DNA of 32,633 nt from a virus: IMG/VR virus record IMGVR_UViG_3300041955_001672, positions 1 to 32,633 of that record; one strand, given 5' to 3'. Below are positions 1-5,681 of the stretch, piece after piece; position 1 is the stretch's first letter, and the number at the start of each line of letters is the position of its first letter. The position numbers and the translations under genes are program-made. The notes under the pieces were generated by a model, which was given only the letters and a program-made list of their open reading frames with translations, made no database searches and had not been told where the DNA came from.

Positions 1-380
1 GGAGATTAACAAGACCTCTCCTGTTTAGGTAAGGAATCAGAAGACCACCAAGAGGCTCGACCAAAAATTTCCGAAGAGGAGATTACGACAACTTCCAAAA
101 GGCTTTTTCGACAGCTTCGCTATATCTGCGCATTTCAGCACCCGGCTTGTTGAGTGCTGATATGCTCATCATAGCTGTCTCTCAGAGCCTGATAGCATTC
201 TCTTGAAAAATCAAAAAAATTTCCAAACAGATCATATTGACCAGGGGGGGTAGGAGTCCCGTCCCGGGGTTTGCCTTCCGGGGCCGAAAATCTATGGGGC
301 CATGTATCAGGAGCGGAACCGGGAACACAAGAAAGAGGACACCGCATCGGGGTTTTTGTTAGCCCAGATGTTAGCCCTCA
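1..380. other. Left flank without a supported gene
   Basis: No convincing gene is seen here. A 70-codon open frame on the - strand (135-347) lacks a ribosome binding site and recognisable motifs, so it is not called. The stretch is less GC-rich than the phage cluster and lies downstream of the tRNA-Lys terminator. Confidence 0.4.
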
Positions 381-413
381 ATAAAAATGGGGTTGGCCGA
401 TTTGGCTAACCCC
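381..413 (-). terminator. Rho-independent terminator of tRNA-Lys
   Basis: On the - strand a 10-bp stem (389-398 pairs with 404-413, with one G-U wobble and a 5-nt loop) is followed by ATTTTTAT (388-381). It begins 11 nt past the CCA end of the tRNA gene, as expected for an intrinsic terminator of a single-gene tRNA transcript. Confidence 0.8.
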
Positions 414-423
414 TTTATTTCTT

Positions 424-499
424 TGGTGGGCCGTCGGGGGCTCGAACCCCAAACCTAGTGATTAAGAGTCACTTGCTCTACCAATTGAGCTAACGGCCC
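424..499 (-). tRNA. tRNA-Lys (anticodon CUU)
   Basis: Read on the - strand, the sequence folds as a complete cloverleaf. The 7-bp acceptor stem is GGGCCGT/ACGGCCC, the D arm is GCTC...GAGC, the anticodon stem is AGTGA/TCACT with loop CTCTTAA (anticodon CTT, lysine), and the T arm carries TTCGAGC. The discriminator base is A, and the 3' CCA is encoded in the DNA. The length is 76 nt including CCA. The tRNA 3' end points away from the phage cluster, and no duplicate of the 3' end was seen near the cluster's right side, so there is no sign that it served as the integration site. Confidence 0.97.
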
Positions 500-517
500 G
501 GAGGCTTGACAGGCTTG

Positions 518-546
518 AATATAAAGGGGCCAAAGGGATTTGTCAA
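518..546 (-). promoter_or_regulatory. Sigma-70 promoter for tRNA-Lys
   Basis: On the - strand TTGACA (546-541) and TATATT (523-518) are separated by exactly 17 nt, a near-consensus housekeeping promoter. Transcription would start about 10 nt before the tRNA 5' end at 499. Confidence 0.85.
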
Positions 547-650
547 GAAGGCGGGATTGTCCAAAAACGCCCAAAATTAACCAATTAGGCGCGGTATACG
601 CGGACACATCGCGGACGCCAGGGAGGGATAAGAATTGGGAATTATATACT

Positions 651-1015
651 TGACTCCCCTGCCACCGATCTGCAATCGTTTTAAGGTGCCATCTCCCGAT
701 AAAGCCGTTTTCCTTTTCGATTAGAACAACCTCCTTGGTTTATCCCATTCATTATCCATCTAAATTTCTCTACGCCCACAAATACTCTCGGCATATCCGA
801 GGCCGCCGTAGCAACCGGCGCCGCCAGGCGCGGGAGGTAAGCGCATCCCTGAGGGGGCCGGCATTGGAAACCGGATGGTTGGCTGTCGGAATTCCTCAGC
901 CGCGGCCAAAAAGAGCGAACTGCATCTCTTAACAGGGGACCTGGCCAGTCAACCCTATCCTGGGTCAAATGACCTACCTGTGCTGGAAAGTTTAAAGAAA
1001 TTCAATATGATCAGT
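651..1015 (+). repeat. Long interspersed element, copy 1 (putative structured RNA)
   Basis: This is one of two copies of a non-coding element; the other is at 20787-21035. Positions 815-1015 align without gaps to 20835-21035 with 13 mismatches counted by eye. A left block (about 651-699) also matches, and copy 1 carries an extra 115 nt (700-814) between the two blocks. The conserved part can form hairpins: GGGAGG...CATCCCT, GGCTG...CAGCC, AAGAG...CTCTT, GGTCA...TGACC. A long-range CCAGG/CCTGG pairing closes most of it. The match ends at AATATGATCAGT. A short frame (735-932) covers part of it but looks incidental. An RNA of the HEARO/IscB omega-RNA type is a possible identity (inference). Confidence 0.6.
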
Positions 1016-1266
1016 CCCACGATCAGGGTCTGGAGCTAATCAAGGTCTTGGGAATTGTTTTCCGAATGAAACAAGGCAGGGGCCAAGAACTAAATCTGGA
1101 TGGGCTGATGGTCTGGCATAACCATCATTGCACTTACCCCGGCGTTCCAGCCATGGCGAGAGAAGGGAGTAGGGGATGGGAAAAGATTGGTTTAGCCGGA
1201 AGTTTCCCCCGAGCCTGGCGCCTGGAACCGCCGGCATCAGGCGCGAAGAGGGGCGGACTTAGGGCC

Positions 1267-1626
1267 ATGGCCAGATCATCCCTGTTTGACGGTCTTCTGG
1301 TCCGGGACCGGGAGAATTTCCCGCTGCTGCTGGATCGCCTCTACGGCCGCCTGGGCAGCGACTTGGACCGGCTGGAGGTGCAATTCAAGGGTCGCCTCTG
1401 CGACCAGGAGAGCCGGCTCAAAAACCTGGAGGCCCGCGTGGAGCACCAGGAGAACTGTCCCTGCCAGGTCCACCGGGACCCGGGGCACAAATGCCCGATC
1501 CTGGACATTATGGACCGGCTCAATATCATGCAGCGGCGCATGGCCTGGTACGCCGGCATCTTTGCGGCGGCCACGGCCATTTTATACGCCCTGCCCAATT
1601 TGCTGTGGCTGCTCAAGCGCATTTAA
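1267..1626 (+). CDS. XhlA-like coiled-coil protein with C-terminal membrane anchor
   Basis: The 119-aa protein has a coiled-coil-like amphipathic segment (about residues 14-60), a second one (78-92) and one C-terminal hydrophobic segment (93-115) ending in basic KRI. This layout resembles phage haemolysin XhlA proteins, which bring lysis functions to the membrane; the family assignment is inferred from architecture, not from a clear motif. A Cys/His cluster lies between the helices (C64, C66, H69, H74, C76) and could bind a metal. ATG 1267 is preferred over the upstream in-frame ATG 1048. A purine-rich GAGGGGCGG precedes 1267, and the upstream extension has no protein-like character and adjoins the long repeat element. 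It is the first gene of the cluster. A heptad array follows the stop directly. Confidence 0.65.
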   Translation: MARSSLFDGLLVRDRENFPLLLDRLYGRLGSDLDRLEVQFKGRLCDQESRLKNLEARVEHQENCPCQVHRDPGHKCPILDIMDRLNIMQRRMAWYAGIFAAATAILYALPNLLWLLKRI

Positions 1627-1651
1627 TTCAAAGTTCAAGTTTCAAGTTTAA
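1627..1651. repeat. Heptad array H1
   Basis: Three to four tandem 7-nt units of the TTCAAAG/TTCAAGT type start right after the preceding stop codon. No matching right arm of the kind seen at 2411 is evident. Confidence 0.75.
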
Positions 1652-1686
1652 AAACCAGAAAAAACAAGCCGCTTTTGATTTTTCCT

Positions 1687-1715
1687 GTACGGGCGGGTTT
1701 TAAACCCGCCCCTAC
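1687..1715. repeat. GC-rich palindrome G1
   Basis: This is an imperfect palindrome of the GTAGGGGCGGG-TTTAAA-CCCGCCCCTAC family, placed in the gap before the next gene. It is one of about 17 related sites in the window. Confidence 0.85.
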
Positions 1716-1732
1716 CTTGAACGGGAGGTTAA

Positions 1733-1963
1733 ATGGATCCTTTGGAACTTCTGAAGAAGGGCGCCCTGGCCAAAAAACGGGAGCGCTTCCAGACCCTCCT
1801 CATCCGCATCGACCAGCTCATCGCCGCTATCCAGCTCAACACCTTCCGCATCCACGATGAGGACCTGGATTCCATCAAGGAGGACCACGCCCTGGCGGCC
1901 GCCGCTGAATTGGCCTCGGTGCTGAAGCTGGCCAGGAAACTGAAGGCGGAGATGGAGGATTGA
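1733..1963 (+). CDS. Small helical phage protein, unknown function
   Basis: The protein has 76 aa, is highly charged and is predicted to be almost wholly helical (Leu/Lys/Glu-rich with an apparent coiled-coil pattern). It has no Cys and no membrane segment. ATG 1733 has a good ribosome binding site (GGGAGGTTAA). It ends 3 nt before the TTG start of the small terminase gene, whose ribosome binding site (GGAGATGGAGG) lies inside this gene. Coupled translation and a packaging-related role are plausible but inferred. No family is recognised. Confidence 0.7.
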   Translation: MDPLELLKKGALAKKRERFQTLLIRIDQLIAAIQLNTFRIHDEDLDSIKEDHALAAAAELASVLKLARKLKAEMED

Positions 1964-1966
1964 GCT

Positions 1967-2410
1967 TTGGGCGACCTCAAGGAACATAGCTATTTAAACC
2001 AGGCGGAGCGTCTCTTCGTTCATGAAGGTCGCACCCTGGAGGAGATCACCACCCGGCTCTCGGTGGACCTTACCACATTATTAGATTGGCAGAAAAAAGG
2101 CGAGTGGGACAGAAAGCGCAGTGCCATCCTGGCAAACCCCGAAAATCTGGCGGAGCGGCTGCGTCTGGCCCTGGGCAAGATGCTGGCCGCCTTGGAAAAT
2201 GGGGAGGAACTGGACCCCAAGGCCTTCGATACCATCGCCAAGGCCGCGACGGCCATCAAAAACCTGGACCGAGGTGGTTACGATTTAAAGGTGGCGGGCC
2301 TTAAGGTGATGGAGGACTTCACCGGCTTTTTGAAGGAGCAACTGGGGGAGCCGGGAGAATTGCAGCTTATCGGCTCCCGCATCCGGGCCTGGTTCAGGAG
2401 TTTGGAATAG
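1967..2410 (+). CDS. Phage terminase small subunit
   Basis: The predicted 147-aa small terminase would recognise phage DNA and start packaging together with the large subunit. The N-terminal part (about residues 10-45) reads as a helix-turn-helix: a helix ending in LFVHEG, then TLEEITTRLSVDLTTLLDWQ and KKGEWDRKR, typical of TerS families of the DUF1804/Mu gp27 kind. The remainder is helical, as expected for oligomerisation, with a C-terminal tail (RIRAWFRSLE) that may contact TerL. The start is TTG 1967, supported by GGAGATGGAGGATTGAGC just upstream and by the HTH lying close to it. TerL lies about 1.5 kb downstream, separated by two genes. The family is assigned from fold pattern and position, so the exact family is uncertain. 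Confidence 0.75.
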   Translation: MGDLKEHSYLNQAERLFVHEGRTLEEITTRLSVDLTTLLDWQKKGEWDRKRSAILANPENLAERLRLALGKMLAALENGEELDPKAFDTIAKAATAIKNLDRGGYDLKVAGLKVMEDFTGFLKEQLGEPGELQLIGSRIRAWFRSLE

Positions 2411-2485
2411 TTCAAGGTTCAAAGTTAGAAACCCAGTTTTGACATTGCCTTTAACTTTGAACCTTGAACTTTGAACTTTGAACTA
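2411..2485. repeat. Heptad stem-loop H2
   Basis: The left arm TTCAAGG-TTCAAAG and right-arm units (TTTGAAC, CTTGAAC) are reverse complements around a 30-nt centre, so the transcript could fold into a long hairpin. It starts at the base after the terS stop. Confidence 0.85.
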
Positions 2486-2510
2486 TCAACCCTAACCGGA
2501 GGGAAAAGAA

Positions 2511-2855
2511 ATGAAGCTGAATCGGAGGCAAGGGGTTTTGGCGATGTTCCTGGCCGTGTCCCTGCTGCTCACCGGCTGCGCCGCCATCGAAAACTTTCTG
2601 TGCAGCAACCGGGTGACCATCGAGAACGACATTAGCGTGGCCCAGGCGGCCATCGCCGCGGTGCAGGCCGAATACGGCTCGGTGATCCCGGCCGAGGGCC
2701 AGGCCATCATCGCCGCGGCCAACGCGGTGATTAACACGGGGGAAAACATCCTCAACAACGAGGTTTGCCCCACCGACGCGGACGTGCAGACGGTGCAAAA
2801 CGCCTCCGCCGCATTGAAACAGGCCAAGGTGAAGGCCGGATGGGAGGCGCCTTAA
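2511..2855 (+). CDS. Phage-cluster lipoprotein
   Basis: The 114-aa protein has a type II signal peptide: basic N-terminus (KLNRR), a hydrophobic core, and a lipobox LLTGC with the lipidated Cys at residue 23. The mature part is Ala-rich and predicted helical, with two further Cys (C31 and one near residue 85) and no known domain. An outer-membrane lipoprotein could act as an o-spanin (Rz1-like) in lysis or in superinfection exclusion; nothing in the sequence decides. Rz1 proteins are usually shorter and Pro-rich, which argues mildly against that role. The start is ATG 2511 with CGGAGGGAAAAGAA upstream. Confidence 0.75.
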   Translation: MKLNRRQGVLAMFLAVSLLLTGCAAIENFLCSNRVTIENDISVAQAAIAAVQAEYGSVIPAEGQAIIAAANAVINTGENILNNEVCPTDADVQTVQNASAALKQAKVKAGWEAP

Positions 2856-2974
2856 GAGCAGTGACCAGTGATCAGTGGTCAGTAAAAGCAAAAGCGAAGG
2901 CATAAAAACAAAAGCAAAAACACTGATTACTGTTTACTGATTACTGATAACTGGGAACGCAGTGAGCAGTGAGG
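2856..2974. repeat. Heptad stem-loop H3
   Basis: Left units GAGCAGT, GACCAGT, GATCAGT and GGTCAGT are followed by an A-rich centre and right units of the ACTGATT/ACTGTTT type. Two GTGAGCA-type units follow. It fills the whole gap between the lipoprotein stop and the next ribosome binding site. Confidence 0.9.
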
Positions 2975-2996
2975 GAAAATAAAGGAGAGAAAAACC

Positions 2997-3779
2997 ATGA
3001 GCAATCTGCCAGTAGGACGGCTAAATCGGAAATACGGGTATACCGGTCCTCAGTTGACCGGCATCAGGGCAGTTCCCTTTGACCGGGTGCGCCCTAAATT
3101 CACCCTCGACCAGGCCCCCCGGGTGAAATATAACATTTGCCCCCCGGTGCGGGACCAGGGGCAGATCGGAGACTGTGTCGAGTTCGCCTGGACCTATTTG
3201 AAAAGCGCCAACCTACTCGTGGCGGGCAAACTCCCCGTATCCGTGTTCTCGCCCCTGGAGCTCTACTACGACTACCGCGACAAGGTGCTTCACGATGTGG
3301 CTGACGATGCCGGCTCCGGCGTCATGGCGGTGGGAACTCTGCTAACGCAGGATGGGGTATGCCTCGAAGGCCTGTGGCCTTATAACCCGGCTGATTTTGC
3401 AGTTAAGCCGCCCGTTACTGCCTATGCTGACGCCCTGCAAAATAAGTTGGGCTCGGTTCATCCCCTGGAAACCCTGGAGGATATGATCCTCTGCCTGGCG
3501 GACGGGTATGGGTTCGTGGCCGGGATCGCGGTTTTCCAGAGCTTCGAGGATGCCTGGGAGAAGGACGGCATTATCCCGATGCCGGGAGCATCTGAAACCT
3601 TTCTTGGCGGCCACGGGGTTTTTGTAGGCGGAGGCTATGACCAGGATCAAAGAATCTTCATCGTGGAGAATTCCTGGGGACTTTCCGGAGGGTTGGCAAA
3701 CCAAAAAGGGTTCTTCTCAATACCTTTCGATTATCTGACTGATCCTGATCTGGTCCTGGAGATTGGAGCGGGTCGCTAA
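2997..3779 (+). CDS. Papain-like (C1 family) cysteine peptidase
   Basis: This 260-aa protein carries the full C1A peptidase signature. The oxyanion Gln and catalytic Cys sit in PVRDQGQIGDCVEFAW (Q54, C60), the catalytic His in GGHGVFVGGGYD (H206), and the Asn in VENSWG (N225). The family motif is usually QGxCGSCWAF; here the pre-catalytic Cys is Ile and Trp is Val, variants also known in bacterial C1 proteins. No signal peptide is seen, so it would stay cytoplasmic unless packaged or released by lysis. It begins at ATG 2997 after GGAGAGAAAAACC. Its place between the lipoprotein and terL, inside a phage module, is unusual. Roles as prohead processing enzyme, virion-carried protease or host-factor protease are all open. 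Confidence 0.88.
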   Translation: MSNLPVGRLNRKYGYTGPQLTGIRAVPFDRVRPKFTLDQAPRVKYNICPPVRDQGQIGDCVEFAWTYLKSANLLVAGKLPVSVFSPLELYYDYRDKVLHDVADDAGSGVMAVGTLLTQDGVCLEGLWPYNPADFAVKPPVTAYADALQNKLGSVHPLETLEDMILCLADGYGFVAGIAVFQSFEDAWEKDGIIPMPGASETFLGGHGVFVGGGYDQDQRIFIVENSWGLSGGLANQKGFFSIPFDYLTDPDLVLEIGAGR

Positions 3780-3808
3780 AATAGTGCGGCAGGAGGCATA
3801 GAGCAGGT

Positions 3809-3879
3809 ATTAGGGAATAGCGGTTAGGGGTCAGGATTTAGTCTTTTCTGATCCCTGATCCCTAATCCCTAATCCCTGA
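3809..3879. repeat. Heptad stem-loop H4
   Basis: The left arm (ATTAGGGAATAG, TTAGGGGTCAGGAT) and the tandem right units (TGATCCC, TAATCCC) are complementary. It lies directly upstream of terL and leaves no obvious Shine-Dalgarno for the terL start. Confidence 0.8.
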
Positions 3880-3886
3880 ATTTAAA

Positions 3887-4795
3887 ATGCTGACTCTCAA
3901 ACAAAAATTCACCCAGGCGGAGTTTCAAAGGCGGGCCGATGAGATCTTAGGCCGGCTGTTCCGGGAGGTCACCGCCTTTGGGGACGTGAGCGAATCCGCC
4001 AAAAAGGCGCGGCGCGCCCGGAGTATGTCCGACCCCTTCGCCTTCTTCACCACCTATCTCCCCCATTATTTCTCCCAGGAGTTCGCGCCCTTTCATCACG
4101 AGCTGGTGTCGCTTTTGGAGCGGCGGCCCGGCGAAAAAGATGTAGGGGCGGCGTCCCGCCGCCCTGGGCGGGGAAACCCCGCCCCTACGACGGAAAACGC
4201 TGTCCTGACTCCCGTCGTGGTGGCCGCGCCCCGGGAGTTCGCCAAGACCACCATCACCTCCTTCGGCTACGTGCTCCACCAGATCTGCCACGGCCTGCGC
4301 CACTTCATCATCATCGCCTCCGACACCGAGGACCTGGCCAGCGACCTCACCGGCTATCTCTACCTGGAGCTGCTCCACAACGAGCGCCTCAAGTGCGATT
4401 TCGGCGAGTTGGTCCGGGACCACTGGGCGGTGGACGATTTCGTCACCCTCACCGACGTCCGGCTCAAGGCCCGGGGCCGGGGCCAGCGCCTGCGCGGCCT
4501 GAAGCACAAACAGCATCGCCCCGACCTGATCGTCCTGGACGACGTGGAGAACGACCAGCAGGCCAAATCCCCGGACCTGGTCAAGAAGCTGCTCTCCTGG
4601 ATCACCGGCGCGGTCTATCCCGCCATCGAGGCCTCGGGCTCGCTCTTCTGGATCGGCACCATACTGGCCCGCAAGAGTGCCCTCTATACCGCGATACACT
4701 CCGAGGAGGAGCCCTGGAAACACTGGACCCGCAGGATCTACCGTGCACTCAATGAAGCAAGCAGTGAGCAGCAAGCAGTGAGCAGGAAGCAGTAA
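3887..4795 (+). CDS. Terminase large subunit, ATPase half
   Basis: This is the N-terminal packaging-motor domain of TerL (302 aa before a stop). The Walker A-like loop is APREFAKTT (114-122), Walker B with catalytic Glu is LIVLDDVE (214-221), and the coupling motif IGT is at about 257. ATP hydrolysis here would drive DNA into the prohead. Residues 85-101 (VGAASRRPGRGNPAPT) are encoded by GC-rich palindrome G2, which sits in frame just before Walker A. The reading frame ends in a TAA inside heptad array H5. The nuclease half continues in the same frame only 3 nt later, so one in-frame stop splits an otherwise continuous TerL of about 560 codons. No strong ribosome binding site precedes ATG 3887. 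Confidence 0.88.
   Translation: MLTLKQKFTQAEFQRRADEILGRLFREVTAFGDVSESAKKARRARSMSDPFAFFTTYLPHYFSQEFAPFHHELVSLLERRPGEKDVGAASRRPGRGNPAPTTENAVLTPVVVAAPREFAKTTITSFGYVLHQICHGLRHFIIIASDTEDLASDLTGYLYLELLHNERLKCDFGELVRDHWAVDDFVTLTDVRLKARGRGQRLRGLKHKQHRPDLIVLDDVENDQQAKSPDLVKKLLSWITGAVYPAIEASGSLFWIGTILARKSALYTAIHSEEEPWKHWTRRIYRALNEASSEQQAVSRKQ
4142..4188. repeat. GC-rich double palindrome G2 inside terL
   Basis: Two adjacent palindromes (GGGGCGGCGTCCCGCCGCC and GGCGGGGAAACCCCGCC) are framed by GTA...TAC. It lies in the coding frame of the terminase ATPase domain and adds about 16 residues without breaking it. Confidence 0.9.
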
Positions 4796-4840
4796 GCAGT
4801 GACGGCTCACAGCTCACGGCTCACGGCTCACGGCTCACTT
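4756..4840. repeat. Heptad stem-loop H5 interrupting terL
   Basis: Left units of the GCAGTGA/AGCAAGC type (4756-4803) are followed by right units GCTCACG repeated four times (4804-4840); the two arms are complementary. The array lies between the TerL ATPase and nuclease domains and contains TAA at 4793-4795, the only stop separating them. Confidence 0.9.
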
Positions 4841-5569
4841 GTCTCTCTGTGGCCCTCCCGGCACCCGGTGCCCACGCTCCTGGAGCAGAAGCGCCTCATG
4901 GGGTCGCTCGCCTTCAATCGGGAGAAGCAGAACGACCCCGTGGACGAGGAAGGGTTCTTCCAGGAGGCCTGGTTTCGGTTTTACCATCCCGCGGACCTCA
5001 GCGGCAAGGACCTGATCGTGGCGGGGTTCTTCGACCCCTCCATCGGCACCGGCGAGACCGCGGATTATAAGGCTGTCCTCACCGTGGGGCTGGAGCGCCG
5101 GGAGATGATTTTCTACGTCCTGGACGCTTACATCCGCCGGGGTACCCTGGACGAGGCGTTGCGCGCCGCCTTCATCCGCCACGAGCAATGGAACTACTGG
5201 CTCTTCGGGGTGGAGGACAACCTTTTTCAACGCCTGCTGCTGCGGGAGTTCGACCGGCTGAGTAAAGAGCGGGGCGTCGTCCTGCCGGTCCGGGGCGTCA
5301 CCGCCAGGACCGCCAAGGAGACCCGGATCTCCCGGCTTTCGGCCCTGGTGGAGCGGGGCCAGATCCGCTTCTGCCGGGGCCGGGGTAACCAGGACCTGCT
5401 CCTGGAGCAGCTCCTCTATTTTCCGGCCAAAACCGTGCACGACGACGGCCCCGACGCCCTGGAAGGCGCCGTGGGGCTCCTGGAGGGTGGCGCCGGCATG
5501 GGGATCTTCGATTATTACAAAGGGGAGTTTGACACAATGGTGGCCGAGGAGCGCAGGCTGCATGGATAG
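4799..5569 (+). CDS. Terminase large subunit, nuclease half
   Basis: This is the C-terminal RNase H-like nuclease of TerL, which cuts concatemeric DNA during packaging. After about 15 repeat-derived residues the normal TerL linker resumes (LWPSRHPVPTLLEQKRLMGS). It is followed by nuclease motif I GFFDPSIG (D79), motif II FGVEDN (E139) and motif III DDGPDALEG (D216/D219). The possible start is GTG 4799, inside the heptad array and without a Shine-Dalgarno, 3 nt after the TAA that ends the ATPase half in the same frame. It may be made by stop read-through or reinitiation, or not at all if terL is dead. A sequencing or assembly error at the TAA is also possible. The domain itself is intact. Confidence 0.85.
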   Translation: MTAHSSRLTAHGSLVSLWPSRHPVPTLLEQKRLMGSLAFNREKQNDPVDEEGFFQEAWFRFYHPADLSGKDLIVAGFFDPSIGTGETADYKAVLTVGLERREMIFYVLDAYIRRGTLDEALRAAFIRHEQWNYWLFGVEDNLFQRLLLREFDRLSKERGVVLPVRGVTARTAKETRISRLSALVERGQIRFCRGRGNQDLLLEQLLYFPAKTVHDDGPDALEGAVGLLEGGAGMGIFDYYKGEFDTMVAEERRLHG

Positions 5570-5663
5570 TTATCAGTTATCAGTGATCAGTAATCAGTAA
5601 AGGCAAATATAAGGACAAAATCTCCTGACCACTGACCACTGATCACTGATCACTGGTCACTGG
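5570..5663. repeat. Heptad stem-loop H6
   Basis: Left units (TATCAGT, GATCAGT, AATCAGT) and right units (ACTGACC, ACTGATC, ACTGGTC) are arranged around an A-rich centre. It starts at the base after the terL stop and fills the gap to the portal gene. Confidence 0.9.
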
Positions 5664-5681
5664 AACCTTGGGAAATAAATA

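Noticed and set aside
135-347. 70-codon ORF on the - strand
   Set aside because: No ribosome binding site, no domain-like features, Pro/Gly-rich start; probably chance.
424-499. tRNA-Lys as the phage attachment site
   Set aside because: The tRNA 3' end points away from the cluster, and no copy of its 3' sequence was found to the right of the cluster.
645-650. TATACT as a -10 box before element copy 1
   Set aside because: No acceptable -35 box at the right distance.
735-932. Coding frames inside the long element (735-932 and 20737-20952)
   Set aside because: Only the shared C-terminal part is alike, no start-site support, and hairpin structure explains the conservation better.
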